Shown here in pieces: positions 1 through 12,327 of a DNA stretch of 64,000 nucleotides. Origin of the DNA: Progne subis subis (lineage: Eukaryota > Chordata > Aves > Passeriformes > Hirundinidae); assembly GCA_022316685.1 (NCBI GenBank), contig JAKJHU010000076.1, positions 1,188,001-1,252,000 of the forward strand, written 5' to 3'. Below the pieces are notes generated by a model. The model did no database searches. It was given only the letters and a program-made list of their open reading frames with translations, and was not told the DNA's origin. Within the stretch, counting starts at the first letter, position 1; the number at the start of each line of letters is the position of its first letter. A program made the position numbers and the translations under genes.

Positions 1-2081
1 TCCACCACAGCTAGATGGTTTGAGGAGTTGTGATACCTTCCCTTCCAGACTAAATGGAAAAATTAGAGACGTTTCCCACCAAGAGGTAAAAAGAGATGAA
101 CCTGAACATGTAAGGCAAAGTTAGAGATTTTGTTTTCAAAAGGCAAAGTTAATAGTTGGAAACTTGATGTTGAAAATAACATGTTTTCCAACCTAACAGA
201 CAAATGTAAAAAGATCAAGCTATAAACAAACAAATGCAGATGAGACGATATTTTCACATGCAGGAAGAAAATTGAGTCACCAATAAAATTTGAAAGGATT
301 GTAGGGAATTTTCTTGTACTGAATACTTTAAGAAAAAGAAAATGCTTTATAATTCTTCTAGAAGGAAATAGCTGTTGCTCAACTCCAGCTATTAGACTTA
401 CAGCAAGTATCAGTAGCCCATTAGTAGCCCTGCTTGAATTTCAAGCAAGCTAAGCTATGAGTCTAGTAATCCCCTTTGATGCTTTTAATACTGTCAAAGT
501 GGTGAATTTCTTCCTTGGCTTTGCAAGTTTTTTATTAAAATTGTTATCAGTGATATGGATAAATCCTTGTGATAATTTTTTATGATGAGGTGAAAATACC
601 TCAAAGTATTTAATCTTTTATTTTATGACTGATTTTGTGCTATTTTTAGCAAGAAATCTATAATAATTTTCCACAGACAGGACAACACTGTCTCAATTAT
701 CTTTGTATTCAAGGTGTACAGATCAATATTCAGAATATTGTGAACATTTCTTATGTTTCTGATACATTAAAATAATTTTAATCCAATTTCACAAACATTA
801 CATTCTCATATCAATTAATTGCTCTTCACAAGATTCAGTTATAAAACTTAATTCCCACAAAAACTGCTATACTATTAATGAATAATATTAATTATTATTT
901 GAGTGACTCCTCACTGCTAAGTTAAAAAAACCCCAACTTGTATAGATCACATTGTTGTTGCTATAACAGGTTGAAAGTTACTTGAAATAAATCTTACAGG
1001 AAAGATGTGGACCTGTACGGCTAATTCTCAGTTTTAAAATGCATCGGCTGAGTGGATAGCTGCTGCCAGATAAGAGCAAAGGAAAAGATTTGGTGCTAAT
1101 AATGTCTAAAGTCTAAAGACAAAGCCCCTTTTATAAGCTTTAAGGTGTAATGTGAAGTAATCTGAGCAGAAACAAAGGACTTGTCATTTGTTTTTTTTAC
1201 TTTGAACAGATTGACAATACACATCAAACATCATCAGTCCAGCTACAGCAACAGAAAAACTTAAAGCAGAAGAGGTCACAAGTTAGACAATAATAAAAAA
1301 AATCTTAGGTATTCCCTGACAGTGTAATTCACATCTAAAATGACATTTGGGGCAGGAGAAAATATATGAATACATCAATGCAAGCAAAATCTTTCAATTA
1401 ACAAGGAATTACTCTGGTTCTAATTACACATCAAAGTTCATTACTCTTTACATTACTGAAAAAAATCTAGTACATGGAAATTTAAGTGAACCTAAGGTTT
1501 TCTTGAATGCAGAAATAAAAACATATTTTCCATTATTAGGTTACTAATATTAGCTGCAATGAGATTGAGCCCAAAAGCATTTATTTTTAATACTTGGCAA
1601 TTCATTTTAGACATTTAGTGAAAGGAATAATACTTAAAATACATGCCTAAGGTACAGTGATACTTAGCTGTAAGAATAAATATCAAGAAAAGTTGTGGGT
1701 TTTTTCCTTTATGAATACATATGATTGAAAAAGTATTCGCAGACAGCATTATTGTGAGCAATCACACTCTGTTTACCTGAAAGTGTACAAGTTTAGATGG
1801 TGAAAATTATTTTATTGTCAGTTTTGGAGTTGTCTGTTTCTTTTATGAGAACAGAATATGTCAGAAAAGCATTTGAGTCTAGCTGTCATCTGACTCGATC
1901 AGAAAGAAGCTGTTACCTATCAGGTCTGCTATCAACAACAGGAACAAAATAGACATACACAATGTCTAAAACTTTTCCAATTACTTTCTTCACCCCTCAT
2001 TCACACCTTGTTCACCTCTTGACTTGTTTTGTGAGGGCTAGTCCAGTTTCTGGGATTCACAGAGAGAAGTAGGTTGTGGGG
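1..2081. other. AT-rich sequence without recognised gene
   Basis: No open frame with recognisable protein similarity, no RNA gene and no recognised repeat was seen. Open frames here are short and several lack an ATG. Looks like ordinary avian intergenic or intronic DNA. Confidence 0.6.
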
Positions 2082-2122
2082 TTGTTTGTTTGTTTGCTTG
2101 CTTGCTTGTTTGTTTGTTTTTC
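2082..2122 (+). repeat. TTTG/CTTG tetranucleotide repeat
   Basis: An imperfect TTTG array in which three central units read CTTG. It is a simple microsatellite next to a pyrimidine-rich stretch. Confidence 0.85.
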
Positions 2123-2256
2123 TCTCCTGCAGATTAGCAGCTCACTGAGATGGATTCACAAGATATAGGAGATATGTCACTTGTCTGCCTGGAGTTGGTA
2201 TATATCACATAACCAACCAACACCCTGTCCAGGCTGTCTCTTTATATCTTTGTTTC

Positions 2257-2322
2257 TTTGGATCTGCAGGAGATATTTATTTTACTGTGTTTGGAACTGC
2301 AGGAGATATTTATTTTACTGTA
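2257..2322 (+). repeat. Two-unit 33-bp tandem duplication
   Basis: Two adjacent units with a 33-base period share an identical 25-base core that begins CTGCAGGAGATATTT. The second core starts at about 2297 and the first at about 2264. The near identity suggests a recent local duplication. Confidence 0.85.
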
Positions 2323-3116
2323 TTAAAAAGGATCTATCTATTTTCTTTAAATAATCCTTGTGTCAGAGTACAAAATCAGTAAATGAAATTATTTTTAAAA
2401 TTGTGTAATCTTAATTGTGTTGGGTTTTTTCCTAACATTTTTCAAGAGCTTTAATTTTTATCTAAAACAATTTTAAAATTTCAGATATGTTTCTCAGTTG
2501 AAATTATGTGTGTTGGAATAAAAGGACATGATCCATACAGATAAATTTACAATGAAAGAGGTAAACCAATCAAGCACTTAATGTGTTTAAAGTGTCCTGT
2601 GATACGGACTATGAAATATCAGGATTGTATCAAAGTCCAGTCTCTGAACTTGTTCAGCCTCTGATCCTTGTGCATTTCTGTTTCTTATTGTGATTTATTA
2701 GCATACTTTTATCTAATATCTTTGACCAACTATGTCAAGTAAAAAGTCTTTTTCCTCATTTTTATTTTGGTTTATTATATTTTAGTTATTTATTTAACCA
2801 AAGTATCAGAGTCCTTCAGACCGTAAGCTCCTAAATGTCAAGTGGAAAATAATGTATGAATCATAAGGAATGATCCAGTATAAGATCTTTATTTTAGGAA
2901 AAGTCAGATCAGCTGATCACCCACTCAAAAATCTTCTGTGGAAAGCTGGTACTGGGAAAATTATCATGAGAAGCCAGTTTTTTTGGAAAATGCCCTAGGC
3001 ACATGTCTCCATCAGATTGACAAGGTTTATCTGTATGCTTAACATGCATTAACACACCAAGATTTGTGGTACTTGCCAGAAAAGAGACATTTATTTTCAT
3101 AATTCTCTATTTTCAG
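2323..3116. other. AT-rich sequence without recognised gene
   Basis: Nothing recognisable on either strand. One minus-strand open frame of about 60 codons shows no family features. Confidence 0.55.
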
Positions 3117-3201
3117 AAGGACAAATATCATCAATTATTAGACACTCACCAGTTAGACAAGCAAGATTTGGAGCGTCTAAACTTTGGATTCGGGCAGCTA
3201 G
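3117..3201 (+). other. Candidate 85-bp exon, plus strand (weak)
   Basis: A pyrimidine-rich acceptor (CTCTATTTTCAG) ends at 3116 and a near-consensus donor (TAG then GTAAGT) starts at 3202. The 85 bases between are open in two frames; the first reads KDKYHQLLDTHQLDKQDLER and onward. The protein is not recognised. The opposite strand has its own exon-like pair overlapping this one, so at least one of the two is coincidental. With short open frames frequent by chance, this is a candidate only; it could also be a non-coding exon. Confidence 0.2.
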
Positions 3202-3288
3202 GTAAGTTAACCCAGCCATATCTTTGGATCTTTTTAAAGTAGATACAATTTTAATTTCAAAGGATATTGCAATGACAACTGTCTGGAA
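3148..3288 (-). other. Candidate 141-bp exon, minus strand (weak)
   Basis: Read on the minus strand, an acceptor-like CTTTCAGTCTTCCAG precedes about 47 open codons, ending at a donor-like CTG then GTGAGT. The frame includes KDMAGLTYLAARIQSLDAP. No protein family is recognised. It overlaps the plus-strand candidate at 3117-3201. No partner exons were identified nearby, so confidence is low. Confidence 0.2.
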
Positions 3289-3301
3289 GACTGAAAGTGT
3301 A

Positions 3302-6300
3302 AGTTGGATAAATATTCAAAGGATAAATAGGTTTTGCCATTTTTTTATCTCCACGCATTACCCAGTTACATAAAACTACCAGTACCTTCTTTTCAGTGTA
3401 CTGGAAAGTCTCCTGGAAAACATACTGAAGCCATCACATACATGTATGCACCCAAGCCTGCCCTGCAGTCTCAGACAGAAGTGGTTTCTAAATGATTATT
3501 ATTGCAGTTAAAAGGATTATAAATTTCATAAATTCTGATTATGGTCTTGTATTTCTTTTTATTGATCCTTTTGGGGAGGTTAATATAATAACTTAGATGA
3601 GGATGCATCTGCATTTGTTGGGAAAATTTGTTCAGAGCTATGAAAATGACATTGTGAAATAGCTTAACTGGTCTTTTGCCAACATACTTCCCATCAGGAT
3701 AATGAGAAAGAGTAAGAAAGACCTCAGACTTGTTTACAATGACAAAATAGCAGGTAACCATGCTGCATAGTTTTGCCCTTTAAAATATTGAAAATATAAA
3801 TGATTTTTTTCTAATGCTACCATAATTATACATTATAGAGCTAATGTTTCAAGGATTTTGGTTTCAAGAGTATCTCAGCATGCAAGGACTTTTGAATATG
3901 TGGTCTGCTTCCTTACATGTTATGTAATACAGCACATGAGACGATATGTTGCCAGAGTACAAAGAAGTTCTGGAACCAAGTAACTCCAGAAGAGAGTGTG
4001 TTCTTCTGAAACCTGGCTTTTGTTCCCTATTTTGCCATTTGAGCTCCATCAGACTTTTAGCAAGTTCTGTAAGACAGAACCACAAATCACATTGCTGCTT
4101 AAATCCAAAACTAATATTCTCAAAGTCTTCAGCAGGACTCATTGTAATGTTAAAATTCCCAAAGATATCTCAGTTTCTGCCTCTGATTAAGCCTAGAAAC
4201 AGGGCAGTTTTTACACAGTTTGGCAACCACAACCTACACTTTCCCATTCAAAGGCAATGCAACAAGCTCCCTGGAAAAGCAATCTGAAGGAAGCAGGAAA
4301 GACTGAGAGGCTCCTCATAGGTCTGTCTGGATGACGAGTTTGGATCAGGCAAAGATGGAAATGATTATCTGCACAGTTAATCCAACAGCATGGGCTCTGA
4401 AGAAGAAACAAAGCTGCTATGTCTCTTGAGGGTGCATATCTGCAGTTCCAGATTGGAAAGATTTTGGAACCAGTAAGATGAAGCTGTCCTACACAGAGCA
4501 CCAGACTGCAAGGTACTCTGTGGAATACAAGGACTATATGCCTAGTTCATGCTTTTCTGCTTGATTATCTGGCTTATTAAAACAAAGAATCCTTTCTAAT
4601 TACAAATTCCTGGAGATCACAAATAGTGATTCAAAACATTTATCTTTCTCCAGCATCTTTTTTTTTGTTTGTTTTCTTTTAAAAGAGACATATAAAAGTA
4701 TAATAGTTACAGAAAATGAAAAAATTGATTCAGTAAAACAAATTGTTACTTATTCTAGGGTGCCCAGCACTCTTGGTCTCATGAGATAAGGCATTTAAGT
4801 GGTTCTTCCTAATAGCCATACCAGGCTTCTCACTCTGTTCTGTCACTGCTGTTCAGTAGGAATCTTGTACCTTTCCTAGGTGACTCCTGGTTAGAGACAA
4901 ATCTAGAATTTGAATGGCATACTGCATTGTTCAATTCCTCAAAACTACCCTAATGTGGACCAACTTTGAGTTTAAAATTTTTAATATCATGAGTGGAAGT
5001 TTTCACAAAGCTATTCAAAACCACATCCCGTTCTGCAACCCTTGTCCCAGAGTATTTGTTTCTAACATTCATTTTTGAATGCTTTCCTGTTTGGTTAAAT
5101 GTTCCATGAATAAAGATAAGTCAATATAGGCAATAAAGAAATTAAGATGTCTAAGGGAGGCTTAGGAAGAGATGGGATATTTACATGCAAAAGTTTTTTG
5201 TATAAATGCTAGATGCAATCCGACACTCTTCTCGCTTCCGACTTTGATGTTTCAGAAATGTTTAGAGTTGGGTATCTTTACGAACTCCATTACATGTCCC
5301 ATTCTAAGGAGCTAAGAAGCTCTTTAATAAATGCACATTCCAGCTATTTATGGCTTGGAAGTCCAATATTTTTACCTTTAAATTTCTCACAACCTAGAAT
5401 TGTTCCAATTATATTAAAAAAAAAAATAATAATAATAAAACAAAACAAAACAAATCAAGAAGGTTGGACATTTGACAAAGATGTTTGGAATGGTTCCCAT
5501 GAATGAAAAAGGGGTTTTTAACCAGTAGTAATGATACCTCTTTTTATGTAAACATAACTTTCCCCAAGACTGAGATTTATTCTCCCTACTTGCAACTTGA
5601 GCTGGGTGGCTCTAAACCTGTGTTTCTCATGTTGTGCGTATTCACAGGATTTTTCAGTGGAGCCTTTCCAGATTTAATAGTTTGAATGAGCATTGTAAGA
5701 TTTACTAAACTCTGATATCTACTAAATTCTACTTATTATTACATATTTTTTTACAACCCTTGTCTTTTTGCTACAGTATCAAGTTAAAATGTAAGGCCAT
5801 TCTTTTGCTTAAAGTTCCCAACTCTCCTCCCAAATATATTACAATCCCTTCCTATTAAACCATAATTTTTTTTTAATATATATGTAACAAAAGCAATTTT
5901 ACCCTTTACCTCTATCACCTTTTCTTCAATGTTCCCTGTCAGAATTTTCTATGTATAGCATTTATGATACATAAATCAAATATTGTGCCTATACATGGAG
6001 AAAAAGTCAGAATGTGAAGAAATATGTGAAGGAATTTCCTAGATTTTGCTTTGAGAACTGCTTCCATAGCTCAGGCAATATTTATTTACAAGGTCAGAGC
6101 AGCTCAGTGATTTAATTCTGGGAGAATTATATTCTATGTCTGCTACAGGAAAGCTTTATTTTGATTCTAGCTCCTTTTCCTGGCTGTAAACCAGCTGCTG
6201 TGCTTTTACCTTGAATGGATGTAGCAAATCTTTAGAAATCTGATTGAAAATTAGTTTGGTCACAGCTGTCAGACCTGTAAAAAGACAAATAGGGATAATA

Positions 6301-7974
6301 GGGATGTGTATTAAAAATCCAGTGGTGCAAGTGCAAGTTTATTCAGTCCTTGGACTGAATGAAATAACATAGATGATATTACATACCAGGTTGCATTTGC
6401 ATTCCAGGCTTAAGTGAGCTCTAACCATTTCACATCCTTATGAAACATTGTGTGTTAGTATTTCTAATGTTTACAACTATTTAATTCCTCAAAACATTCT
6501 TTAAAACATTTTTTGGTGTCCTGAAATCTTCATTGCATTCCAAATTTTGGTAGATAATATCTAGGTATTCTATCTTTTGCAGGATATTTTCTTAGTTCAC
6601 TTTTCTGGCATCATTAAATCAGGCTGATCCACGGGACAAGCTAAATTACCAAGGTTTAGTACTGTACTTACATGGTTAGTGGGGTGGAAGTGACCAAAGA
6701 ATGGATTTTGTAAACAATCAATTGATTTCCCCACTCTCTAAAATAACTATGGCCCCACTCAAAGACAGTGAAAATCCTAAAGACTTATGTTCTTTCTAAA
6801 AAATTACTAAATGTTCCCTGATACCTTTACATATTTCAAAAGTCTTTGTCTAATTTCAAAAAGCTTTACCCTTAACCTAAATAAATGCAATCTACTTTAC
6901 AGGGCATTTCAAAATAGCAAGAAGATAGAAAATAACAAAATTACCTCCTCATCTATAATTTCTTTGATAATGCTATAGATATGTTTTACAGTAAATCACT
7001 AAATGAAGAGATACCGGCATGCAAGTCCCTTGACACACAGAGATCATTCCAATTACTGCTAACAAACGTTGCTTCCTCTTTACAGAGCTGGAAAAAAAAC
7101 AACAACAACAAAAAAAACGCTCTTCTGGCTTTGAAAGATTTTAGTCCACAAAAATCACTGAGATATTTGCATGCAAAAACAGGCTTAGGCTTCACTGAAT
7201 AGCCGACCAGAGCAGTTATAAACACAGCAGGCAAACAGTTTGTTGATAGCACTAGTTAGTTCAGAGGCACTGTGCAATTTAGAAATAAAAGTGTGATTAC
7301 TCAGTGCTTTATAAAATTCTTTATAAAATTTGCAATAAACAATTACAGAGTGATTCACCCAAATTTTCAATACCTCTCTACTAAGCACATTATAAGGTTC
7401 TATATAAGTTAATTTTTCTGAATGGATCATTTGTAATCTGAATACAGCACATTGGGGTTTTGTTCTTTATAAAAGTAATGCAATCAAACCTAATCACCAT
7501 ATACAAGGGGTGGTATTGATAATAATTTTAGGTCTGGGGTTTTTTTACAATTATTGCATTCAAGCTGAGATCAAAAGGTTAACTCTCAACATGTTGCACA
7601 GCTATGCACAATTTCAGTCTATTGACTGAGCTATAGATCAAGGTAGCAGCAGTTTCTCTCTGGCTAAAAAGAGTCTTACTTATTTCCTCATCATTGATTA
7701 ATCCCAAGTGAAATTAATGTTTAATAGCTGCATCATTCCAGTACATGTTCGTTTTGACCTTCTTGTTAAAATAAACATGTAATTCAATGGTATTATCAAT
7801 ATCATTTACTTGAAGAATCTTCTAGTATTTGGAAAGCAGAAATGTGTGTCTATTTGCTAAAATTGTTTTTTGACCTTTAAAAAAGCAGTGTTTTGTGCCT
7901 ATGTAAGTACAGATTTATTCACAAAGCATTTACAAATTTCCATTGTTAAACGGAGAAAAAAAAGACACCTCTAA

Positions 7975-7978
<4 letters not shown>
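3302..7978. other. Unique AT-rich sequence
   Basis: Only chance-like short frames on both strands. A small A-rich patch lies near 5418-5452. No recognised mobile element, RNA gene or exon with convincing borders. Confidence 0.55.

Positions 7979-8019
<41 letters not shown>
7979..8019 (+). repeat. (AAT)n microsatellite
   Basis: About 13 uninterrupted AAT units. The perfect array suggests it is length-polymorphic. Confidence 0.97.
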
Positions 8020-8020
<1 letters not shown>

Positions 8021-8894
8021 TTTGCACAGTGACATGAATTTAGTGCTTTATAAATTCTCGAATCATAAGCAGGTGAAAAATTCTTTAGCACCTCCATATT
8101 TTAAACAAAAGTAAAGAGGTGACCTCCAGCATCTGTTCTAATTTTGCTGCATAGCAGGAGTATTAGGAACCAGAATTGCTTTTCAGCAGGTGGACCCATC
8201 AGTTCCGCAATGGTTTGATGAAAACAGGTGGAATCTCTCACAGGCATAAGTACTGTGATGCTAAACTGTGTTATGCTTCCAGTCGTCCAGGAATGAGTAA
8301 AGTACGTGCAATGAGTCTGGAACTATTTAAAGACATAAGAAACACCATGATTCTCAAAAGACACAGAGATGGAACTCAAAATGCCTGAGAAGACAGCAGT
8401 GAGACAGTCAGTATTGTACCACTTAAAATAAGAACAACCTTGTTCTTAATCATAGATCAGACCAGTCTTCCAGAAAGTACAGTGTGCAGACCAGAATGCA
8501 CCAAAACCTGTTGTGATCTAAAGCAGGCTCTATCCATTGCTGAAATATTATTCCAGCTAAGAAGGAAGCTGTCTCCCTGTCGACTCAGTTAGCCAAGCAC
8601 AGGTGGCATCTGGAAATGAAGCTGGATAAAGTGCAGTGATGGATCTATTTTTATCATGAAGCATTGGACTAAGCTTACCAGCATACTTCACATCTCTCCC
8701 TAAATTACCTTTGCTCCCTCTCTGGGCACAGAAGCAGTCACTTTGGGTGGAAAAATGACCAATGAGCACCATAGAGCTGCTAGCCCCACAGTGAAAACAG
8801 GATGATGAAGCACTGCACTGATTTTAACACCAGCAGGAAACTACACTCCAGATAAACCACTCCTCTTCCCCCACTCCTTACAGTCAGGAAGGGA

Positions 8895-8895
<1 letters not shown>
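8020..8895. other. Sequence upstream of the poly(A) run, no gene recognised
   Basis: Checked as a possible retrocopy because a long poly(A) follows. No AATAAA sits just upstream of the A run and no open frame gives a recognisable protein, so a processed pseudogene is not supported. Confidence 0.5.

Positions 8896-8965
<70 letters not shown>
8896..8965 (+). repeat. Uninterrupted poly(A) run, 70 bases
   Basis: Seventy consecutive A residues, by far the longest homopolymer in the window. CR1 LINEs do not leave poly(A) tails, so it is not a CR1 end. It may be an expanded homopolymer or the tail of an unrecognised retrocopy; exact length is error-prone in sequencing and assembly. Confidence 0.95.
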
Positions 8966-8967
<2 letters not shown>

Positions 8968-9218
8968 AGTGAGAGTTAATAATTTACGAAAAGCTCCAAG
9001 CAGTGGAAATAAGGCATGCAGAATAACAACAGCAATATTAATAACAAAAGTATACATAAAGAGAGGGCGTTTAATGCATATAAAGATATGCACCACTGGG
9101 AACAACATCAGGATGGCAGATGCTCCCTGTAGGACATGTTTGAGTGGTTTCCCCAAAGGACTGGTGACTGCTCCTCCCCACAACACCACATTTGCCAAAC
9201 AAAGGCATACCATGAGCA
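8966..9218. other. Unassigned stretch between poly(A) and LTR copy A
   Basis: About 250 bases rich in A/T on the left and more GC-balanced on the right. It could belong to an LTR-type repeat or to the upstream part of copy A, but no boundary can be set. Confidence 0.4.
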
Positions 9219-10527
9219 TATCATGTTTTCCCTGCCCTAACCGTGGTGTGGGTTGGGAGGGGGGAGGACCAGGACCTATCAAAAAGCAGGCTGGGATATC
9301 GGCAGCTCAGTTAACCAATGAGAACTGTCAGTGCGACTTTGGAAGGAACATTTAAAACTAATCTGCTGCTGACCGCCCACTCTCTCGCTTTAGGATCAGC
9401 CATGAGGTAACATCGGGGGCGGTGGGCGGCCTCGTGTCGGGCCTTGCTGCCCTTTTGGGCGGCCGGGCCAGGCCTGGCCGGGGCTCTGAGGGCCGCTGCC
9501 CGCACGGAGAGAGCCTGGGCCGGCTGAGCCCCTTTTCCTCGCTTGCGGCAGGGGAGAGGGGCGGCTGCAGCTCGGCAGTGCGGGGCCGTGTGCTCAGACC
9601 ACGGCAGAAGGGGCCAAAACACGGCCCAGCTTAATCACCGCTGGCAGCAGAGAAAGCAAGCTGCGCACGTGGCCTTTGCAAGCCTGGGCAAATTTATCCC
9701 TTTCTTAGCAACATGGAACTTCTAAAGCAAAATTCTTCCTCAAGAGAAAGAAGAAAAAAAAAAAAAAACAAAAAAAACCCCAGAGCGTACATGGAACAGA
9801 CACTGCATGAAGTCAGTTAGATGAGAAGTGAAAGAACTAATAATATTGGAATAGAATTGAACAAGTGGACATTTTTAACCGGGCTTTTTTTTCTAAGGCA
9901 AATTATGAAGAAACTAACTGTTCTTTGCAGCGTCTTAGTATTATTTGGGTAGAATGCTATTCTAATTAAATTAGGGACTGATGTAATAGAGATTTATTTG
10001 GGAAGTTTGAAACCCCCGCTCCTGGGTCAAAGGGAGGTCTCAGCTTTTTGAGACAAAGATAATTTTAGATCAGAAGAAGAATTTGTAAATAATACCCCAG
10101 ATACACTGAGAAGCTCTGCGGATAGAACATTACAGTCTGCGAAAACTCTGGGAGGCAGCAGATGTGTGACAGAGCACTGGAGTATTTTGTCTTGTAGCAA
10201 ACATCTTCATAAAAAGATCTTAGAAGGACTCTTCTCCTAGAGTAATGAGTAGTTATGTCTAAGTGTTAAAACTGACTGAAAATCCTAAGTTGTGTCTTTC
10301 TATGTTGTTCAATAAGAAAATTAATAGTTTGTCAGAGGAAAGAAGCGTGTTTTAAGGTATCATTCTGTTTTAGTTTAAGTTTTTCTTGCTTCTCAACTTT
10401 TTTTTTCTTTTCTCAGTCTTTTAATAGATGTTAATAAAACTATTTTTGTTCATTTTCAAGCTTAAGCCTGCTTTATTTATTTTTCTCCTAATCTCTCCCT
10501 CCCGCAAAAATATTAATACTAAAACCC
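9219..10527 (+). mobile_element. Endogenous retrovirus-like LTR, copy A (solo)
   Basis: First of three related elements, with copy B at 13950-16125 (minus) and copy C at 44072-45578. Shared landmarks in order: a TATCATG/TGTCATA-like left end, a TATA-like TTTAAAA at 9351-9357, a GAG then GTAACATCG motif just after it, a GC-rich block, a degenerate AGCAACATGGAACTTC segment, a segment ending ACTGACTGAAAATCC, and AATAAA at 10433-10438 followed by a pyrimidine-rich AAGCCTGCTTTATTT tail. The avian LTR identity rests on this promoter plus poly(A)-signal architecture. No gag, pol or env frame flanks it. End coordinates are approximate. The acceptor AG seen in B and C is lost here (it reads CCCGCAAA). 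The flanking 5-bp direct repeat was not found. Confidence 0.65.
9371..9642 (+). promoter_or_regulatory. CpG-rich promoter-proximal part of LTR copy A
   Basis: About 23 CpG dinucleotides occur in roughly 270 bases immediately downstream of the TATA-like box, in a window that otherwise has few. This resembles an LTR promoter/leader that escaped methylation-driven decay. Whether it is transcribed cannot be told from sequence. Confidence 0.45.
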
Positions 10528-12299
10528 CTACAAGGCAATATGGTGGGGGAGCTCCCATGGCCATTGTTTCCCCATGCCCAGCTCAAAAGCAATGAAAAGC
10601 AAGGACAGACAAACCCCTGGAAGCCAGGTCACGTGAGTAGGCTTGCGCAGCCGCTTCACTGAGCTTGGTTTAACTCAGTTGCTTGCGCTGTCACTTCTAA
10701 TAGTCAGCTGCACCTTGGAGATGTCCCTTCAACATCACACCCAGAGTGGCACTGCTGCCTCTCCTCAGCACCATGTCCTGGGGGAAAGAGAGGTAGGAAA
10801 GGGGAAAGAGAATATGGGCTCCACAATTCCAGTTGACAGTCATTGCTGGAGTGAGCAAGACCAGACAGTGCACCTCTGATTCAGTGCCACAGTTTTTCTT
10901 GCCAAAACCATGTGCCAGCAATGCTGTCGGTGATATAGAATAACAACTTGGTCACACCCACACAGCACCAAGCCCTGCCTTCCTCTCTGTAACTGGGAGG
11001 AACATATATTCAAGCCATTTCAATTAACTCAGGTTAATTTTATGTGTGCTAGTTTTGCAGTTCCCTCTAACTTACAGGCACTAAGCAATAACAAAACACA
11101 AACACTTCCAGAAAACAGCACAAGTGTTACTTCTGGATTTCTAACCATGTTTGTTTCCAGGGATGCAGTCATAAAAGTACATAACCACCAAAGAGTTTTC
11201 CTTCTATGAATAATACATGCTTTATAAACCTTTACTCTTGAAGCATTAGCCACACTTTTAGGAGGTAATTGTGATCATTCCCATATTAAAGCTGGAAAAT
11301 GATGCATAGCTCCTGTGATTGACTTTGCCAAGGTCAGGAAATGATTTAGTGGTGCAGCTCAAAATATCTTATTCTAAGTCCTCTGTTGTAACCACTAGTC
11401 TCCATTTTCTCCATCAGGAAATTGCCTCTGGGAGAAAAGAAAATTTGAGGATGTGGGAAGAGAATACATACACATTTGATAGTCAATACTGATGAAATCA
11501 GGTAATACTGGTCCCCAGTAGTTAAAAAACCTGCCATGCTTATCTAGATGTAATCATCATCTAATGATTATTTCTTGCTGTATCTTAAATTATGTTCTGT
11601 CACCTTTCCACTGACAAAGCCTTTATATCTTGTTATTGCATTACTTATAATGTCTGCTGCCAGCCCACCCAGCTGCTTCTTAAATAATTATAAGTTATAC
11701 TATGTTTCTGGCAGCAGAGACAAAGAACTCTATTCCTACCAACAGCAGATTAGCAATCTCCTTCATTAACAATTGTAAAAAATATTCTGTTATTATGAAT
11801 TACATTTTTCATTACTGTTATTATTATTTAACATCAAGCTACATGCATCAGCATGTTTAAGATGGCAGGGCTTCCATTCTCGTGGTAAGTCCTGCCCTAA
11901 GAGCATTTCAGTGACGGGTTATACATCCCTGTTTCTTGTGTCTTCAGAAATTTGGAAATCCTTTGCAGGGCTTTCTCAACACTTTTAACACCCACATATG
12001 CTTTAAAGAATAATCTCTGATCGAGAGAGTTTCTCTTTCTCACACAGACACAGATAAGCTCCTCTTTTCTAGGTTTTCATTTTAGTGTGGGAGGTGGTTC
12101 CCTTCAAAAACCTGAATTTTGCTTCATTGCTGTTGGTTTTGTTTATTTTGGGGTTTGGTTGGTTGGTTTTGTTGGTTTTGCTGTGCTGTGCTGTATTTGC
12201 AAGCTATTTGTTCTAGCAGAATTCTAGCAAAGATGTAAGTTTTCATTTTTCCTTAAAAATTTTGTCACCATTGGGGGTGAAAAAGGGGAAGATATACTT
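10528..12299. other. Sequence without recognised gene
   Basis: The first 400 bases are more GC-rich than average and may be unrecognised element-derived sequence. A T/G-rich patch lies at about 12135-12195. No coding or RNA gene recognised. Confidence 0.5.
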
Positions 12300-12327
12300 T
12301 GGAATGCTTTGTGAAGAAAGCATTCCA
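12300..12327. repeat. Short perfect inverted repeat
   Basis: TGGAATGCTTT and its exact reverse complement are separated by six bases (GTGAAG), giving an 11-bp stem. It is short enough to occur by chance in 64 kb. Confidence 0.7.

Noticed and set aside
3471..3761. Possible RNA-recognition-motif remnant (DGKYVGKRPVKL on the minus strand)
   Set aside because: Only about a dozen residues resemble an RRM end; the surrounding residues do not fit, so the resemblance is probably chance.
8884..9282. Minus-strand open frame of about 130 codons
   Set aside because: Its C-terminal part is only the translated poly(A) run (a string of phenylalanines), and the rest has no recognisable domain.
9311..9622. 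Overlapping Arg/Ala/Gly/Pro-rich open frames on both strands
   Set aside because: They arise from the GC-rich, stop-poor part of LTR copy A and show no protein family.
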